Shown: positions 9,399 to 18,922, numbered from the stretch's first letter. The stretch is 64,000 nucleotides of DNA from Bacteroidia bacterium (GCA_022180565.1 BQML01000014.1:122209-186208); one strand, 5' to 3'. The notes: generated from the sequence alone by a model not told the origin. Made by a program: numbers and translations.

Positions 9399-10379
9399 AT
9401 GAATGACCTCGAAGCCGTCCGGAAACTGACCCAGGCCTACCAGGCCATGCGAACGGAAATCTCCAAGGTGATCGTTGGCCAGGATCTGGTGATTGAACAT
9501 TTGCTGATCGCGCTTCTCGCCCGAGGCCATTGCCTGCTCGTCGGCGTTCCCGGCCTGGCCAAGACCCTTCTGATCAAAACGCTGTCCGAAGCCCTGGAAC
9601 TGAAATTCAGCCGCATTCAGTTCACTCCCGATCTCATGCCAAGCGACATCACGGGGACGGAGATCATCGAAGAAAACGTTTCGACGGGCCAGAAGGCTTT
9701 CCGATACGTCCGCGGACCGGTCTTTGCCAATGTGATTCTCGCCGACGAGATCAACCGTACTCCTCCCAAAACCCAGGCCGCGCTCCTTGAGGCCATGCAA
9801 GAGCATCATGTGACGGCGGCGGGACAGACCTACCGACTGGACGAGCCGTTCTTCGTGCTTGCGACCCAGAATCCGATCGAACAAGAAGGTACCTATCCGC
9901 TTCCCGAGGCACAGCTCGATCGCTTCATGTTCAATCTCTGGCTGGACTATCCGACGTTTGAGGAGGAAATCCAAATCGTGAAGTCCACGACAAGCCCCTC
10001 GCAGGCTTCTCTTCGTCCGGTCCTTACCGGAGACCAGATCACTAGTCTTCAGGATCTCATTCGCCGCGTACCGGTGGCCGACAACGTCGTTCAGTTTGCC
10101 GTTTCTCTCGTCAATCGCACTCGCCCGCAGTCTTCCGTCGCTCCCGCCTTTGTCAAATCCTGGGTGCGGTGGGGAGCAGGACCGCGTGCCTCCCAGTACC
10201 TCATTCTCGGCGCGAAGACCCGAGCAGTCCTCCACGGACGGCACACGCCTGACATTGAGGATGTACGCTCCCTTGCCAACCCCGTCCTGCGTCACAGGAT
10301 TGTCCCAAGCTTCAATGCCGAGGCGGAAGGCATTGGAACGGTCGAAATCGTTGACAAGCTCTTGTCCGCCAGCGATTGA
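9399..10379 (+). CDS. MoxR-family AAA+ ATPase
   Basis: A 326-residue cytoplasmic ATPase. Walker A is GVPGLAKTL (49-57), Walker B VILADEINR (112-120), with PPKTQAALLEAMQE after it and sensor-1 ATQNP, all standard for MoxR. MoxR ATPases act as chaperones for complexes that often include VWA-domain proteins. Here a membrane VWA protein lies one gene downstream, with a secreted subtilase between, so the partner could be that protein. There is no DUF58 gene next door, unlike the classical aerotolerance (Bat) operon. Gap to the upstream surA-like gene is 21 bases, consistent with co-transcription. Confidence 0.92.
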   Translation: MNDLEAVRKLTQAYQAMRTEISKVIVGQDLVIEHLLIALLARGHCLLVGVPGLAKTLLIKTLSEALELKFSRIQFTPDLMPSDITGTEIIEENVSTGQKAFRYVRGPVFANVILADEINRTPPKTQAALLEAMQEHHVTAAGQTYRLDEPFFVLATQNPIEQEGTYPLPEAQLDRFMFNLWLDYPTFEEEIQIVKSTTSPSQASLRPVLTGDQITSLQDLIRRVPVADNVVQFAVSLVNRTRPQSSVAPAFVKSWVRWGAGPRASQYLILGAKTRAVLHGRHTPDIEDVRSLANPVLRHRIVPSFNAEAEGIGTVEIVDKLLSASD

Positions 10380-10402
10380 CGGCGTTCGACCGACCCGGAT
10401 CT

Positions 10403-12451
10403 ATGATGAATCGTGTGCTCGCCCTTGCAGGCTTTCTTTTCTGCCTTTCCGGCATCGCTCCTTCACAGTCTGTTCCGTCCCGCACGTGGATCTTCTTTTC
10501 CGAAAAGCCGTCCATTTCTTATATGTCGACCGCGGACGTCGCGGCCAGTCTCGGTGTATCACCCCGTGCGCTCGAACGACGGGCAAAAATGCTGCCTCCA
10601 GAACGGATCATTGATTTCCACGATTACCCTGTCGATCCCGCGTACCTGCGGCGCATCAAGGAAACCGGCGCCAGGGTGATTTCGGTTTCACGATGGTTCA
10701 ACGCTGTTTCCGTTGAGGCCGATCAAGCCGCGCTCAGACGCATAGCATCATTGCCGTTTGTCCGCGGCTCTCAACCCGTCGCATCCGTAACCCGGCCGCC
10801 TCTTGAAGAAAAACCCGTTTCTCCCGGTTTTGCTCTTTCCAAGACTCCCCAAACCTCCATCGATTATGGCATCTCCCGAACACAATTGGCCAATATCAGA
10901 GTGATTGATGTCCATGACCTTGGGATCGATGGACGCGGTGTTCTTGTGGGCATGATCGACAATGGATTCAACAATCATCGCTCTCATGAAGCTCTTCGCA
11001 CCATCGATATTGTTGATGAGTACGATTTCATCCATGACCTCCCCTCCACTCAACGTCAGCCCTGGGAGGGACTGTCCCAGGGGAATCACGGGGCAGCCAC
11101 ACTCTCGGCTCTCGCCGGATTCAAGGAAGGGATTTTGGTTGGGCCGGCGTACAGAGCCTCTCTCCTCCTCGCAAAGACGGAAATGGACAGTACAGAAGTA
11201 CCGGCCGAAGAGGACCTCTATGTCGAGGCATTAGAATGGATGGAAATGCGGGGGGCCGATATAGTTTCAACGTCGTTGGGGTACATTGATTGGTATACCC
11301 ATGATTCCCTCGATGGGAATACGGCTATTACGACGAAAGCGGCCCGCATCGCAGCAAGCAAAGGCGTTCTGCTTGTGACAGCGATGGGAAATGAGGGATG
11401 GTACCAAAAGGACAGCACGGGAAAGACGATCCAGGGACTTACAGGGACGCTCATTGCCCCGGCCGATGCCGACAGTATTCTTGCGGTCGGCGCGACGTTT
11501 TCCGACGGGGAAATTGCCCCCTTCAGTTCCACCGGCCCAACAGCCGACGGACGCATCAAGCCCGAAGTCGTGGCTCAGGGCGTTGGGGTCTACAGTGCAT
11601 CCGGAAGTTCAACGGACGGCTACATTTCCGCTTCCGGAACCTCATTGTCAACACCGCTGACGGCCGGCGCCGCGGCATTGATTCTTTCTGCCCAACGTGA
11701 CCTCACACCAATGCAACTTCGGGAAGCGTTGATCGCAACAGCACAAAAAATTTCCGATCCGTCCGATCCTTCCCGTACGGCCACCTACCCGAACAACTAC
11801 TACGGCCACGGAATGATCGATGCCAGGGCCGCACTCACGTATCATGGCGTTGCTTTGAGCACAACACCCCGAACGCTCAGGAACGATTCGACGCTTACGA
11901 TTTTTGTCTCGATCGTGTCCAACAGCCCCCTAGTCAGTGATTCGCTCTTCGTAATGTACCAATCGGGGCCGGGAGCCCCCTTTCGCAGGAGCCTTCTCAT
12001 TCCCACCGCAACGACCAATTTGTACAGCGTCACCTTACCTTCGACCGGAGATACAACGTATCCGCGGGGCTACTTCGTTGCACGAGATGTGTCGGGCTCT
12101 TCCCGAACATCTCCGTACAACGCACCGGCGAACCTGTTCACATTCAATGATTATCTGGTAGTCGAACAGCCGTTAGGCTTCCTCCTCCATCCCAACTATC
12201 CCAATCCCTTCAATGCCGGGACCGTAGTTCAGTTCGACGCGCCCTCTGCCGTGGATGTCGAGGTTATCGTCTATGATATCCTTGGACGCAAAGTGAAGGT
12301 TCTCTTTCGCGGGATCTGCTCCCCCGGGCCGAATTTTCTTGAGTGGAAGGGGGACAATGACGCCGGACGTCCTGTGTCGAGCGGAATGTACATCGTGCGT
12401 ATGCAATCCTCCGGGTTTGTGCAGTCCGGCAAGATGCTCCTCATTCGGTGA
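10403..12451 (+). CDS. Secreted S8 (subtilisin-like) peptidase with T9SS sorting domain
   Basis: A 682-residue exported serine protease. The ATG at 10403 gives a signal peptide ending near APSQS. The triad is visible: D186 in GMIDNGF, H229 in GNHGAATLSALAG, S414 in SGTSLSTPLTAG, with the oxyanion N330 in AMGNEG. A propeptide-like region covers about 25-130. The last 90 residues carry HPNYPNPFNAGT, YDILGRKVK and SGMYIVRM, the type IX secretion C-terminal domain found across Bacteroidota, Ignavibacteria and related phyla. It is predicted to cross the outer membrane by T9SS. The gene starts 23 bases after moxR; a TTG inside moxR is a less likely start. Confidence 0.9.
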   Translation: MMNRVLALAGFLFCLSGIAPSQSVPSRTWIFFSEKPSISYMSTADVAASLGVSPRALERRAKMLPPERIIDFHDYPVDPAYLRRIKETGARVISVSRWFNAVSVEADQAALRRIASLPFVRGSQPVASVTRPPLEEKPVSPGFALSKTPQTSIDYGISRTQLANIRVIDVHDLGIDGRGVLVGMIDNGFNNHRSHEALRTIDIVDEYDFIHDLPSTQRQPWEGLSQGNHGAATLSALAGFKEGILVGPAYRASLLLAKTEMDSTEVPAEEDLYVEALEWMEMRGADIVSTSLGYIDWYTHDSLDGNTAITTKAARIAASKGVLLVTAMGNEGWYQKDSTGKTIQGLTGTLIAPADADSILAVGATFSDGEIAPFSSTGPTADGRIKPEVVAQGVGVYSASGSSTDGYISASGTSLSTPLTAGAAALILSAQRDLTPMQLREALIATAQKISDPSDPSRTATYPNNYYGHGMIDARAALTYHGVALSTTPRTLRNDSTLTIFVSIVSNSPLVSDSLFVMYQSGPGAPFRRSLLIPTATTNLYSVTLPSTGDTTYPRGYFVARDVSGSSRTSPYNAPANLFTFNDYLVVEQPLGFLLHPNYPNPFNAGTVVQFDAPSAVDVEVIVYDILGRKVKVLFRGICSPGPNFLEWKGDNDAGRPVSSGMYIVRMQSSGFVQSGKMLLIR

Positions 12452-12466
12452 TCGTACCCCACAGGC

Positions 12467-14602
12467 ATGACCGATTTCGCTTTTTCAACTGCATTCAACA
12501 TTGGTCTTCTCCTTGTCGCCGCAGTAACGGCAGTCATTCTTGCGGGCCTGGCGTATAGAAGAACGAACCCGCCTGTTTCGCCCCTTCGCCGCTTTTTTCT
12601 AGCCGCGCTGCGCGCTTCCGGCATTTTCCTTCTCTTCCTTCTCCTCGGAGAGCCGATCCTTTCTTTTCTGCACCGCGAGGTTCAGCCGCCGGTTCTCGTT
12701 GTGTTGGTTGATAACTCCCGAAGCATGACCATCAGCGATCGTACCGGAAAGCGCTCCGACCTGATCCTGAAGACTCTGGGCCATCCCGCGATCCATGAAC
12801 TCGCTGAAACAGCAGTTCTTCGGTACGTCGCCATCGGCGGCCGGCCCAGAATGCTGGATTCTTTCCATCCCGATTCACTGAAGTTTGATGCCAACGAAAC
12901 TGACATCACGTCCGCAGTAAGAACAGCCGGGAGGATGTCGCTTGCAGAACCTGTGGCCGCGGTCTTGATTGTATCGGACGGAAATGACACGGGCCCCGGA
13001 AGCCCCGTCTTTGATCCTGAAGCTTTCCGTCTCCCCATTTTTGCCGTCGGCATTGGCGACACGATGGAACAACGGGATGTGGTGATCCGTCGTGTGACTG
13101 CCAACGCGGTTGTGTATTCGGGAACAGAAACCCCCGTGAACGTTCACCTGAAGAGTTCGGGCTCATCCGGCGAGAGGGTCATCCTATCCCTGAGACAGGG
13201 AGCCAATGTTCTCGATCGCAAGGAGATCTCGCTTGGTAACGGCACGCTTGAGTACCAGACTGTTCTCTCTTACAAACCTGCCGAACCAGGTCACCAAAGG
13301 TACACGGTGGAGGTAAGCCCGATTCCTGGCGAGCTGACGACGAGTAATAATCGAGCAGTATTTTCGGCCACGGTTATCGATCGCAAGGCTCGCATCAGTA
13401 TCATCGCCGGCGCCCCGAGCCCCGATGTGGCCTTCGTCCGAAGATCCCTCGAGGCAGATTCAGCATTTCAGGTGCGGGTCTTTGCCGAGGGCATGCGGAA
13501 TACGGAGCCTATACATTTTGAGGAAACCGATTGCATGATTCTGATAGGATTTCCCACGGCCCAGAGTGACCGTTCTCTCCTTCCGAAGATCCGCGACGCT
13601 GCAGAAAGGGGGGCTGGTCTGTTTTTCATTCCATCAAGAATCCTTGACTACGATGCCCTCTCAACCATTGTTCCAGCGCTTCCGTTCACGGTTGAACAAC
13701 CTGCCGGCACCGAAATCACGGTCTTCATCCGCCCGCGTGCCCAACCTCTCGATCCATTTCTGCATCTCCCGGCCTCCTATGGGGAGGATCCCTGGTCCTT
13801 GCTTCCACCGGTCTTTGCTCTCGATGCCCGCATGGTGCCAAAGCCCGAATCGAGAATCCACGCTGTAAGCCGGGGACGAACCGCTGTCCGCGATGAACCT
13901 GTTCTGCTCAGCAGAAACGTGAACAAGATGCGTTCCGCGGCGTTTCTCGCCTATGGTCTCTGGCGCTGGAACATGCTTGGCGATGCTTCAACCGACGGCA
14001 TCCTGGATCCTCTTGTGGTCAATATTGTTCAATGGCTGACGATTCGTGAGGAGAACAGGCGGATACGGGTGGCACCCCTCCGGGACATGTTCACCGAGGG
14101 CGATCCCGTGGAATTCGAAGCCCAGGTATATGACGAGGCGTTTCGTCCGGTCGAGGACGCGCGCATCACAATGACGGCGCGATCCGGGAACCAGAGGTTC
14201 GATCTCACCCTTTCACCGCTGGGGGACGGACGGTACGAAGGCGCGATATCGGGTGCGCCCAAAGGTGAGTATGTATTTTCTGCGGAGGTGAAGGTTGGGG
14301 GAAATGTGCTCGCCCGCCCGACGGGTTCATTCTCCGTTGGGGAATCAAACACCGAGTTTGTGGAAACGCGGGCGAATCTTCGTCTGCTCAGACAGTTGGC
14401 TGTTCGTTCGGGCGGAAGGTTCTATCACCCTGATTCTCTTTCCACACTCGCGGACGACATCCGCTCTCTCCCTGCTTACGAACCGAGGGAAATTGTGAAG
14501 AGTTCGGATTTCCGTTTCTGGAATCATCTTCTCAGTCTCACTGCGTCACTTGTCTTTTTTGTTCTGGAATGGATCCTTCGAAAGCAAAGCGGAATGCTTT
14601 GA
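12467..14602 (+). CDS. VWA-domain membrane protein
   Basis: A 711-residue protein with two N-terminal membrane helices (about 10-30 and 48-68). A von Willebrand factor A domain begins VVLVDNSRSMT (metal-site DxSxS, D82-S86) and continues with LIVSDGNDTG and FAVGIGDT. A long extracytoplasmic beta-rich region with Ig-like segments follows, then a final helix near 686-704. The layout matches the large VWA/BatA-related membrane proteins that often sit near MoxR ATPases. Function is unknown; a MoxR-assisted envelope complex is plausible but inferred from context. It starts 15 bases after the subtilase stop. Confidence 0.78.
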   Translation: MTDFAFSTAFNIGLLLVAAVTAVILAGLAYRRTNPPVSPLRRFFLAALRASGIFLLFLLLGEPILSFLHREVQPPVLVVLVDNSRSMTISDRTGKRSDLILKTLGHPAIHELAETAVLRYVAIGGRPRMLDSFHPDSLKFDANETDITSAVRTAGRMSLAEPVAAVLIVSDGNDTGPGSPVFDPEAFRLPIFAVGIGDTMEQRDVVIRRVTANAVVYSGTETPVNVHLKSSGSSGERVILSLRQGANVLDRKEISLGNGTLEYQTVLSYKPAEPGHQRYTVEVSPIPGELTTSNNRAVFSATVIDRKARISIIAGAPSPDVAFVRRSLEADSAFQVRVFAEGMRNTEPIHFEETDCMILIGFPTAQSDRSLLPKIRDAAERGAGLFFIPSRILDYDALSTIVPALPFTVEQPAGTEITVFIRPRAQPLDPFLHLPASYGEDPWSLLPPVFALDARMVPKPESRIHAVSRGRTAVRDEPVLLSRNVNKMRSAAFLAYGLWRWNMLGDASTDGILDPLVVNIVQWLTIREENRRIRVAPLRDMFTEGDPVEFEAQVYDEAFRPVEDARITMTARSGNQRFDLTLSPLGDGRYEGAISGAPKGEYVFSAEVKVGGNVLARPTGSFSVGESNTEFVETRANLRLLRQLAVRSGGRFYHPDSLSTLADDIRSLPAYEPREIVKSSDFRFWNHLLSLTASLVFFVLEWILRKQSGML

Positions 14603-14644
14603 ACTTTCGTTGTTTCTGCCCTCAATTGTTTCTATCTTGAATCC

Positions 14645-14749
14645 ATGAACCTCACGGAAGATCAAAAGCTGAGAATCTTCATTGTCCTTGCGCTCCTTGT
14701 CGGCTGGATCCTTGTCGTGTTTTTCCGATCCGGCACCTCCTGGGGATGA
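14645..14749 (+). CDS. Predicted 34-residue single-helix membrane peptide
   Basis: A short frame between the VWA gene and the CDF transporter. It encodes a polar start MNLTEDQKLR, about 17 hydrophobic residues (IFIVLALLVGWILVVFF) and RSGTSWG at the end. This is the charge and length pattern of a small bitopic membrane protein. No clear ribosome site precedes it, and a gap of 42 bases separates it from the upstream stop. It may be real or chance; conservation in relatives would decide. Confidence 0.4.
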   Translation: MNLTEDQKLRIFIVLALLVGWILVVFFRSGTSWG

Positions 14750-14776
14750 TCCCGGCGAGGCATCTTCGCACACCTC

Positions 14777-15721
14777 ATGAACACTGTGTCGCCTGAACAG
14801 AAGCTCTCTCCCGGCTCCGTTCGAGACCAGCAGTTTGCCATCCGGCTGTCGCTCGTCGTGGGATTCTTCATGCTTGCCGGCAAATGGTACGCTTACGTCC
14901 TTACCGGGTCGGCCGCAATTCTTTCCGACGCGGCGGAGTCAATCGTTCACGTGTTTGCCGTGGCGTTCGCGGCCTACAGCCTCTGGCTCAGCTTCAAACC
15001 CGCCGATCCCAGCCATCCCTACGGGCACGAAAAGGTCGGTTTCTTCTCGGCAGGCGTGGAAGGAGCCCTCATCATTCTCGCGGCAATCACCATCATGTAT
15101 GAGGCTGTCAAGAAATGGATGGAAGGGTTGGAACTCCAGAATCTCGGAGAAGGAACAGCATACGTGGCGGCGGCCGCAGGGATCAATGCGCTCTTGGGGA
15201 CGTACCTGTTTTGGAAGGGGAAGAAGTATGGTTCGCTGGTCCTTACGGCAAACGGAAAGCACGTTTTGACAGACGTCTGGACCAGCGCGGGAGTGGTCGG
15301 CGGCCTCCTCCTGGTGGTATGGACGGGATGGAAACCATTCGACCCCATCCTTGCGCTCATCGTCGCTTCCAACATTCTCTGGTCGGGCGGAAAACTTGTC
15401 CGCCAATCGGTGGGTGGATTAATGGATGAAGGAGATCCAGCGCTCGCGCGGGTCATCAAAGAAATTCTCGAGCGCGAAACCCGCGCGAGGAATCTGGAGT
15501 TCCACGAGGTACGCTATCGCAACGCCGGCACAACGTTATGGATTGAATTCCATCTTCTGTTCCCGAGGGGTACTCCGATCGAAGCCGCGCATTGGAAAGC
15601 CACGGAGATCGAGGGGATCCTCAAGACTTCGCTGAAGACCCCCGTGAACATCATTACCCACCTGGAACCCATCGAAGGGCACGACACCCCCCATCGCGAG
15701 TTGAAGGCCTCCGCCGAATGA
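14777..15721 (+). CDS. Cation diffusion facilitator (CDF) metal exporter
   Basis: A 314-residue CDF transporter that should export divalent metals such as Zn2+ or Fe2+ by proton exchange. Six hydrophobic segments cover about residues 22-205, followed by a cytoplasmic ferredoxin-like domain (about 210-300). Metal-site residues are recognisable: D51 in LSDAAES on helix 2 and the HVLTDVW segment on helix 5. HPYGHEK after helix 2 is the family signature. The metal cannot be read with confidence; the first site has SDAAES rather than HSxxD, so zinc is not certain. The gene is 27 bases after the small membrane peptide and ends facing the YceI gene. Confidence 0.9.
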   Translation: MNTVSPEQKLSPGSVRDQQFAIRLSLVVGFFMLAGKWYAYVLTGSAAILSDAAESIVHVFAVAFAAYSLWLSFKPADPSHPYGHEKVGFFSAGVEGALIILAAITIMYEAVKKWMEGLELQNLGEGTAYVAAAAGINALLGTYLFWKGKKYGSLVLTANGKHVLTDVWTSAGVVGGLLLVVWTGWKPFDPILALIVASNILWSGGKLVRQSVGGLMDEGDPALARVIKEILERETRARNLEFHEVRYRNAGTTLWIEFHLLFPRGTPIEAAHWKATEIEGILKTSLKTPVNIITHLEPIEGHDTPHRELKASAE

Positions 15722-15776
15722 GGCGTGGGAGCCCGGAACTCTGCAACAGCATTCTCCGGGATTTCGCGATTCATCG

Positions 15777-16364
15777 TCAGGCGTTCTTTCTGAATTCAAG
15801 CTTCAGAGTGATTCTCACATCCTTCCCCGCCACTAACCCAACATTCTCGATCATGCGGTTCCACTTCAGATTATAATCGAATCGATCGATTGTTGCCGTT
15901 GCGGTCCAACCCGTCACCAGCCCTTGGGGGGTCTTGATGGTTCCTTTGTGTTCAGCTTCAAACGTCACACTCTTTGTCACGTCGCGAATCGTGAGGTCGC
16001 CGACAATCCGGTACTTATTGCCCTCGACACGCTGAAACGCCGTGCTGACAAAAGTCATGGTCGGAAACGCTTCCGCATTGAAGAAATCGTCCGACCGAAG
16101 ATGGTTGTCACGCCGTTCGTTGTCGGTGCTGATGCTGGCCACTTGAATCACCGCAGAAATCTTCGCGTCGGAAAAATCGTCCTTCGCGGATTGAAATGTG
16201 ATGTCATAGTCCTTGAAAGTGCCCGTGACCTCCGATAGAGCCATGTGCGTGATATCAAACTGGACCCTTGAATGCACTTTGTCCAGAGTCCACAACTCCG
16301 GTGCATTGGTCGCTCCTATAACCAGCCCGGCAACAATCAGGACCATAAACAAAACATTGCGCAT
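15777..16364 (-). CDS. YceI-family lipocalin-like exported protein
   Basis: A 195-residue secreted protein with signal peptide (MRNVLFMVLIVAGLVIGATNA) and a full YceI domain: WTLDKVHSRVQFDITHMALSE at the start, then DDFFNAEAFPTMTF and DLTIRDVTKSVTFEAE. YceI proteins form an extended lipocalin-like barrel that binds isoprenoid-type lipids such as polyprenyl quinones. A good ribosome site (AAAAGGAGAATCTT) precedes the ATG. It lies 52 bases beyond the end of the VOC gene on the same strand and probably has its own promoter. Confidence 0.93.
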   Translation of the reverse strand: MRNVLFMVLIVAGLVIGATNAPELWTLDKVHSRVQFDITHMALSEVTGTFKDYDITFQSAKDDFSDAKISAVIQVASISTDNERRDNHLRSDDFFNAEAFPTMTFVSTAFQRVEGNKYRIVGDLTIRDVTKSVTFEAEHKGTIKTPQGLVTGWTATATIDRFDYNLKWNRMIENVGLVAGKDVRITLKLEFRKNA

Positions 16365-16413
16365 AAGATTCTCCTTTTGGTTTGTGGTGGAAACTGATGA
16401 TAAAGAGACGTAT

Positions 16414-16443
16414 CACTTACGTCATTGAAGTAATCTTTGTCAA
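16414..16443 (-). promoter_or_regulatory. Candidate promoter for the yceI-like gene
   Basis: On the minus strand TTGACA (16443-16438) is followed after 18 bases by TAAGTG (16419-16414). The -35 box lies inside the 3' end of the VOC gene. The leader to the ATG would be about 40 bases and contains the AGGAGA ribosome site. The -10 match is only fair. Confidence 0.33.
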
Positions 16444-17289
16444 CAAGCCGTCTGAGTCCGCCAGAACGGCCCCCTTACCCTCTCGCTTCATATGCTCCGG
16501 GATCTGCAACGCCGCCCGTTCCATGATCGTTTCAAACCGTGTCCGGTCCACCCCCAGCGTCAGGATTTCCAGCCCGGCCGCATCCGGACGCCCCGATTCA
16601 ACACCAAAGCTGTTCCAGATGTTCAATCCGAAATGATGGTGATATCCATTATTCGAGAGGAACAGAGCTCCCGGATAATCCCGCTGTGTCACATCGAGTC
16701 CGAGAACACCCCGGTAAAAATCTTCCGCTCGGCTGAGATTCGATACCTGAAGATGTACATGGCCAACGATCGTGTTGGGATGCACACCGGAAAAGAATTC
16801 CTCTTCATCGATCTCGGCAATCAGCTCGTGGACGTTTAACGGCTTCGTGACCATGGCGACGCCGTTTTCCGTTCTCGGCCATTCTTCGGCCGGCCTGTCG
16901 TGATAGAGCTCCAACCCGTTTCCTTCCGGATCACTGAGGTAGGCGGCCTCACTGACCCCATGATCAGCAAATCCCTGAAACCGCCAGTTATGGTGCCCCA
17001 CGTTTCTCACTGCCCTCGCAAGCTCTTTCCGATCAGGATACAGGAACGCAATATGGAATAATCCCGGCGATGCCGGACTTCGTGGAACGCAGGCAGGGTC
17101 ATGCCGAAGTACCACCAGTGCCGGCTCTTTGCCGGACGCCGAGAGACGTATAGTGTCAGCCTCACGTCCGATCTCCCGCAGTCCGATGACCTCAGTGTAG
17201 AACCGCCCAAGGGCATCAAGGTTCATCACCCTCAAGGAAATTTCCTGAAATCTTGTGGTCTCGAAAAACACCTTGGCTTGCGCTTTCAT
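16417..17289 (-). CDS. VOC-family dioxygenase/glyoxalase-like protein, two-domain
   Basis: A 290-residue protein of the vicinal-oxygen-chelate superfamily with paired glyoxalase modules. The first starts about residue 12 (RFQEISLRVMNLDALGRFY) and includes HIAFLYPD; the second starts near 168 (GHVHLQVSNLSRAEDFYRG) with LFLSNNGYHHHFGLN. LSDPEGNGLELYHDRP is typical of CatE/YfiE-like catechol-2,3-dioxygenase-type proteins. Metal ligands could be the histidines of GHVHL and YHHHFG and the glutamate of GLELY. The substrate is unknown. The ATG at 17289 was preferred because longer frames run into the divergent mmsA promoter region. Confidence 0.82.
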   Translation of the reverse strand: MKAQAKVFFETTRFQEISLRVMNLDALGRFYTEVIGLREIGREADTIRLSASGKEPALVVLRHDPACVPRSPASPGLFHIAFLYPDRKELARAVRNVGHHNWRFQGFADHGVSEAAYLSDPEGNGLELYHDRPAEEWPRTENGVAMVTKPLNVHELIAEIDEEEFFSGVHPNTIVGHVHLQVSNLSRAEDFYRGVLGLDVTQRDYPGALFLSNNGYHHHFGLNIWNSFGVESGRPDAAGLEILTLGVDRTRFETIMERAALQIPEHMKREGKGAVLADSDGLLTKITSMT

Positions 17290-17335
17290 ATCGCTTGTGA
17301 AACAACGAGGGGCTCTCCGGTGTTCCCGCTGTGCG

Positions 17336-17364
17336 TTGATTTTCTGTGCCGCTTTCCGTACCCT
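17336..17364 (+). promoter_or_regulatory. Candidate promoter for the semialdehyde dehydrogenase gene
   Basis: TTGATT (17336-17341) and TACCCT (17359-17364) with a 17-base spacer, in the 106-base gap between the divergent VOC and mmsA-like genes. The ATG lies 31 bases after the -10 box. Confidence 0.38.
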
Positions 17365-17395
17365 GATTCCGAACGTTGAGCCCAAACCTCCTGAG

Positions 17396-18922
17396 ATGAA
17401 TCTCAAGAACTTTCCTTCTCCTTCTGCCGCCTCAACTCGCCTGTCCCCGGGCGTGCGGCAAATCAACGGAATCCTCACGGTACGGAATTTCATCGGCGGA
17501 GCCTGGGTCGATGTCGATTCTCCGGAGACCCTTCCGGTGATGAATCCCTCCTACGGCATGGAAATCGCCAGGGTTCCCCTTTCGGACAGACGGAATGTCG
17601 ATAGCGCGGTGAACTCCGCCCGAATGGCCTTCGAAGATTGGTCTGCGACCCCCGTAAAGGAGCGTGCTCAGATCTTCTTCCGATACAAAGCTCTTCTTGA
17701 AAAGAACCTTGATGAACTTTCGGCGCTGGTGCATGAGGAAAATGGAAAGACGATGGATGAAGCCCGCGCCGAGATTGAGAAGGCCATTGAACTGAGCGAA
17801 TTTTCCTCCTCGATGCCCCAATTGATTCCCGGAGAGATTCTTGAAGTGAGCCGCGGCGTGGAATGCCGGATCGATCGCGTACCGGTCGGCGTGGTCGCAT
17901 CCATTACTCCGTTCAATTTTCCCAGCATGGTGCCGCATTGGACCATCCCCAACACGCTTGTTCTTGGCAACACGATGATCCTGAAGCCCTCACAGGTTGT
18001 CCCGTTGAGTTCCCTCCGCATTGCGGAGTTGCTGGCAGAAGCGGGGCTGCCCCCCGGTGTGTTCAATATCATTCACGGAGGACGGGAAACCGTAGAAGCA
18101 CTCTGTGATCACCCGGGCATTGACGCTGTGACGTTTGTAGGATCCACCGCCGTCGCCAAAGCAGTCTATGTTCGGGCGACGGGCTCCCTCAAGCGCGCCT
18201 TGTGCCTCGGCGGAGCCAAGAATCACCTGATCGTTCTGCCCGATGCTCACGAGGAAATGTCCGCCACAAATATTGCTGCTTCCATGACCGGATGCGCAGG
18301 ACAGCGTTGCATGGCAGCCTCGGCCCTCATTGCCGTCGGCCAGGTCGATCGTATGGTCAAACGCCTGTGCGAATCAGTACGGGCCATCGTGCCAGGAAAA
18401 AACCTGGGGGCCGTGATTTCCCGCGAAGCGAAAGAGCGTATCGAGAGGTTTATTACTGAAGCGGAGCAGGCGGGTGCAACGATTCTTGTCGACGGACGAG
18501 GGGTAGTCGTCCCTGGAAAGGAGAACGGATTCTATGTGGGCCCGACCGTCATCGATCATGTCCGTCCTGACATGGCCATTGCCAAAGAAGAAGTCTTCGG
18601 CCCCGTGCTTGCGATCATGAGGGCTGAGGACATCGACCAAGCCCTCGCGATCCAGAGATCATCACGATACGGTAATGCTGCGTCAGTGTTCACGCAGGAC
18701 GGGGGGCTGGCGCGTTACGTTGCCGAGCGTGCGAGCGCAGGAATGATCGGTGTGAATATCGGCGTGCCGGTGCCGCGTGAACCGTTTTCCTTCGGCGGCT
18801 GGAACGAATCGAAATTCGGCGTTGGCGACATTACCGGAAAGAGTTCAATTGAGTTCTTCACAAAGCTGAAGAAGACAACCGTGAAATGGAATCCTGAGGC
18901 TAGGAAGAACTGGATGAGTTGA
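17396..18922 (+). CDS. mmsA: Methylmalonate/malonate-semialdehyde dehydrogenase (CoA-acylating)
   Basis: A 508-residue aldehyde dehydrogenase that converts methylmalonate or malonate semialdehyde to propionyl- or acetyl-CoA with loss of CO2. The catalytic cysteine is C305 in AGQRCMA and the oxyanion asparagine N174 in TPFNFP. GGAKNH replaces the ELGGK motif with its general-base glutamate, a hallmark of the CoA-acylating MmsA/IolA group. VPVPREPFSFGGW near the C-terminus also fits. Its 3' end overlaps the convergent permease gene by 23 bases. Across that junction lie an omega-aminotransferase and a DmpA-like peptidase, so the physiological substrate may be malonate semialdehyde from beta-alanine. 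Confidence 0.9.
   Translation: MNLKNFPSPSAASTRLSPGVRQINGILTVRNFIGGAWVDVDSPETLPVMNPSYGMEIARVPLSDRRNVDSAVNSARMAFEDWSATPVKERAQIFFRYKALLEKNLDELSALVHEENGKTMDEARAEIEKAIELSEFSSSMPQLIPGEILEVSRGVECRIDRVPVGVVASITPFNFPSMVPHWTIPNTLVLGNTMILKPSQVVPLSSLRIAELLAEAGLPPGVFNIIHGGRETVEALCDHPGIDAVTFVGSTAVAKAVYVRATGSLKRALCLGGAKNHLIVLPDAHEEMSATNIAASMTGCAGQRCMAASALIAVGQVDRMVKRLCESVRAIVPGKNLGAVISREAKERIERFITEAEQAGATILVDGRGVVVPGKENGFYVGPTVIDHVRPDMAIAKEEVFGPVLAIMRAEDIDQALAIQRSSRYGNAASVFTQDGGLARYVAERASAGMIGVNIGVPVPREPFSFGGWNESKFGVGDITGKSSIEFFTKLKKTTVKWNPEARKNWMS

Noticed and set aside
9063..10295. A 410-codon minus-strand frame opposite surA and moxR.
   Set aside because: It crosses two well-identified genes in antisense and shows no family motif.
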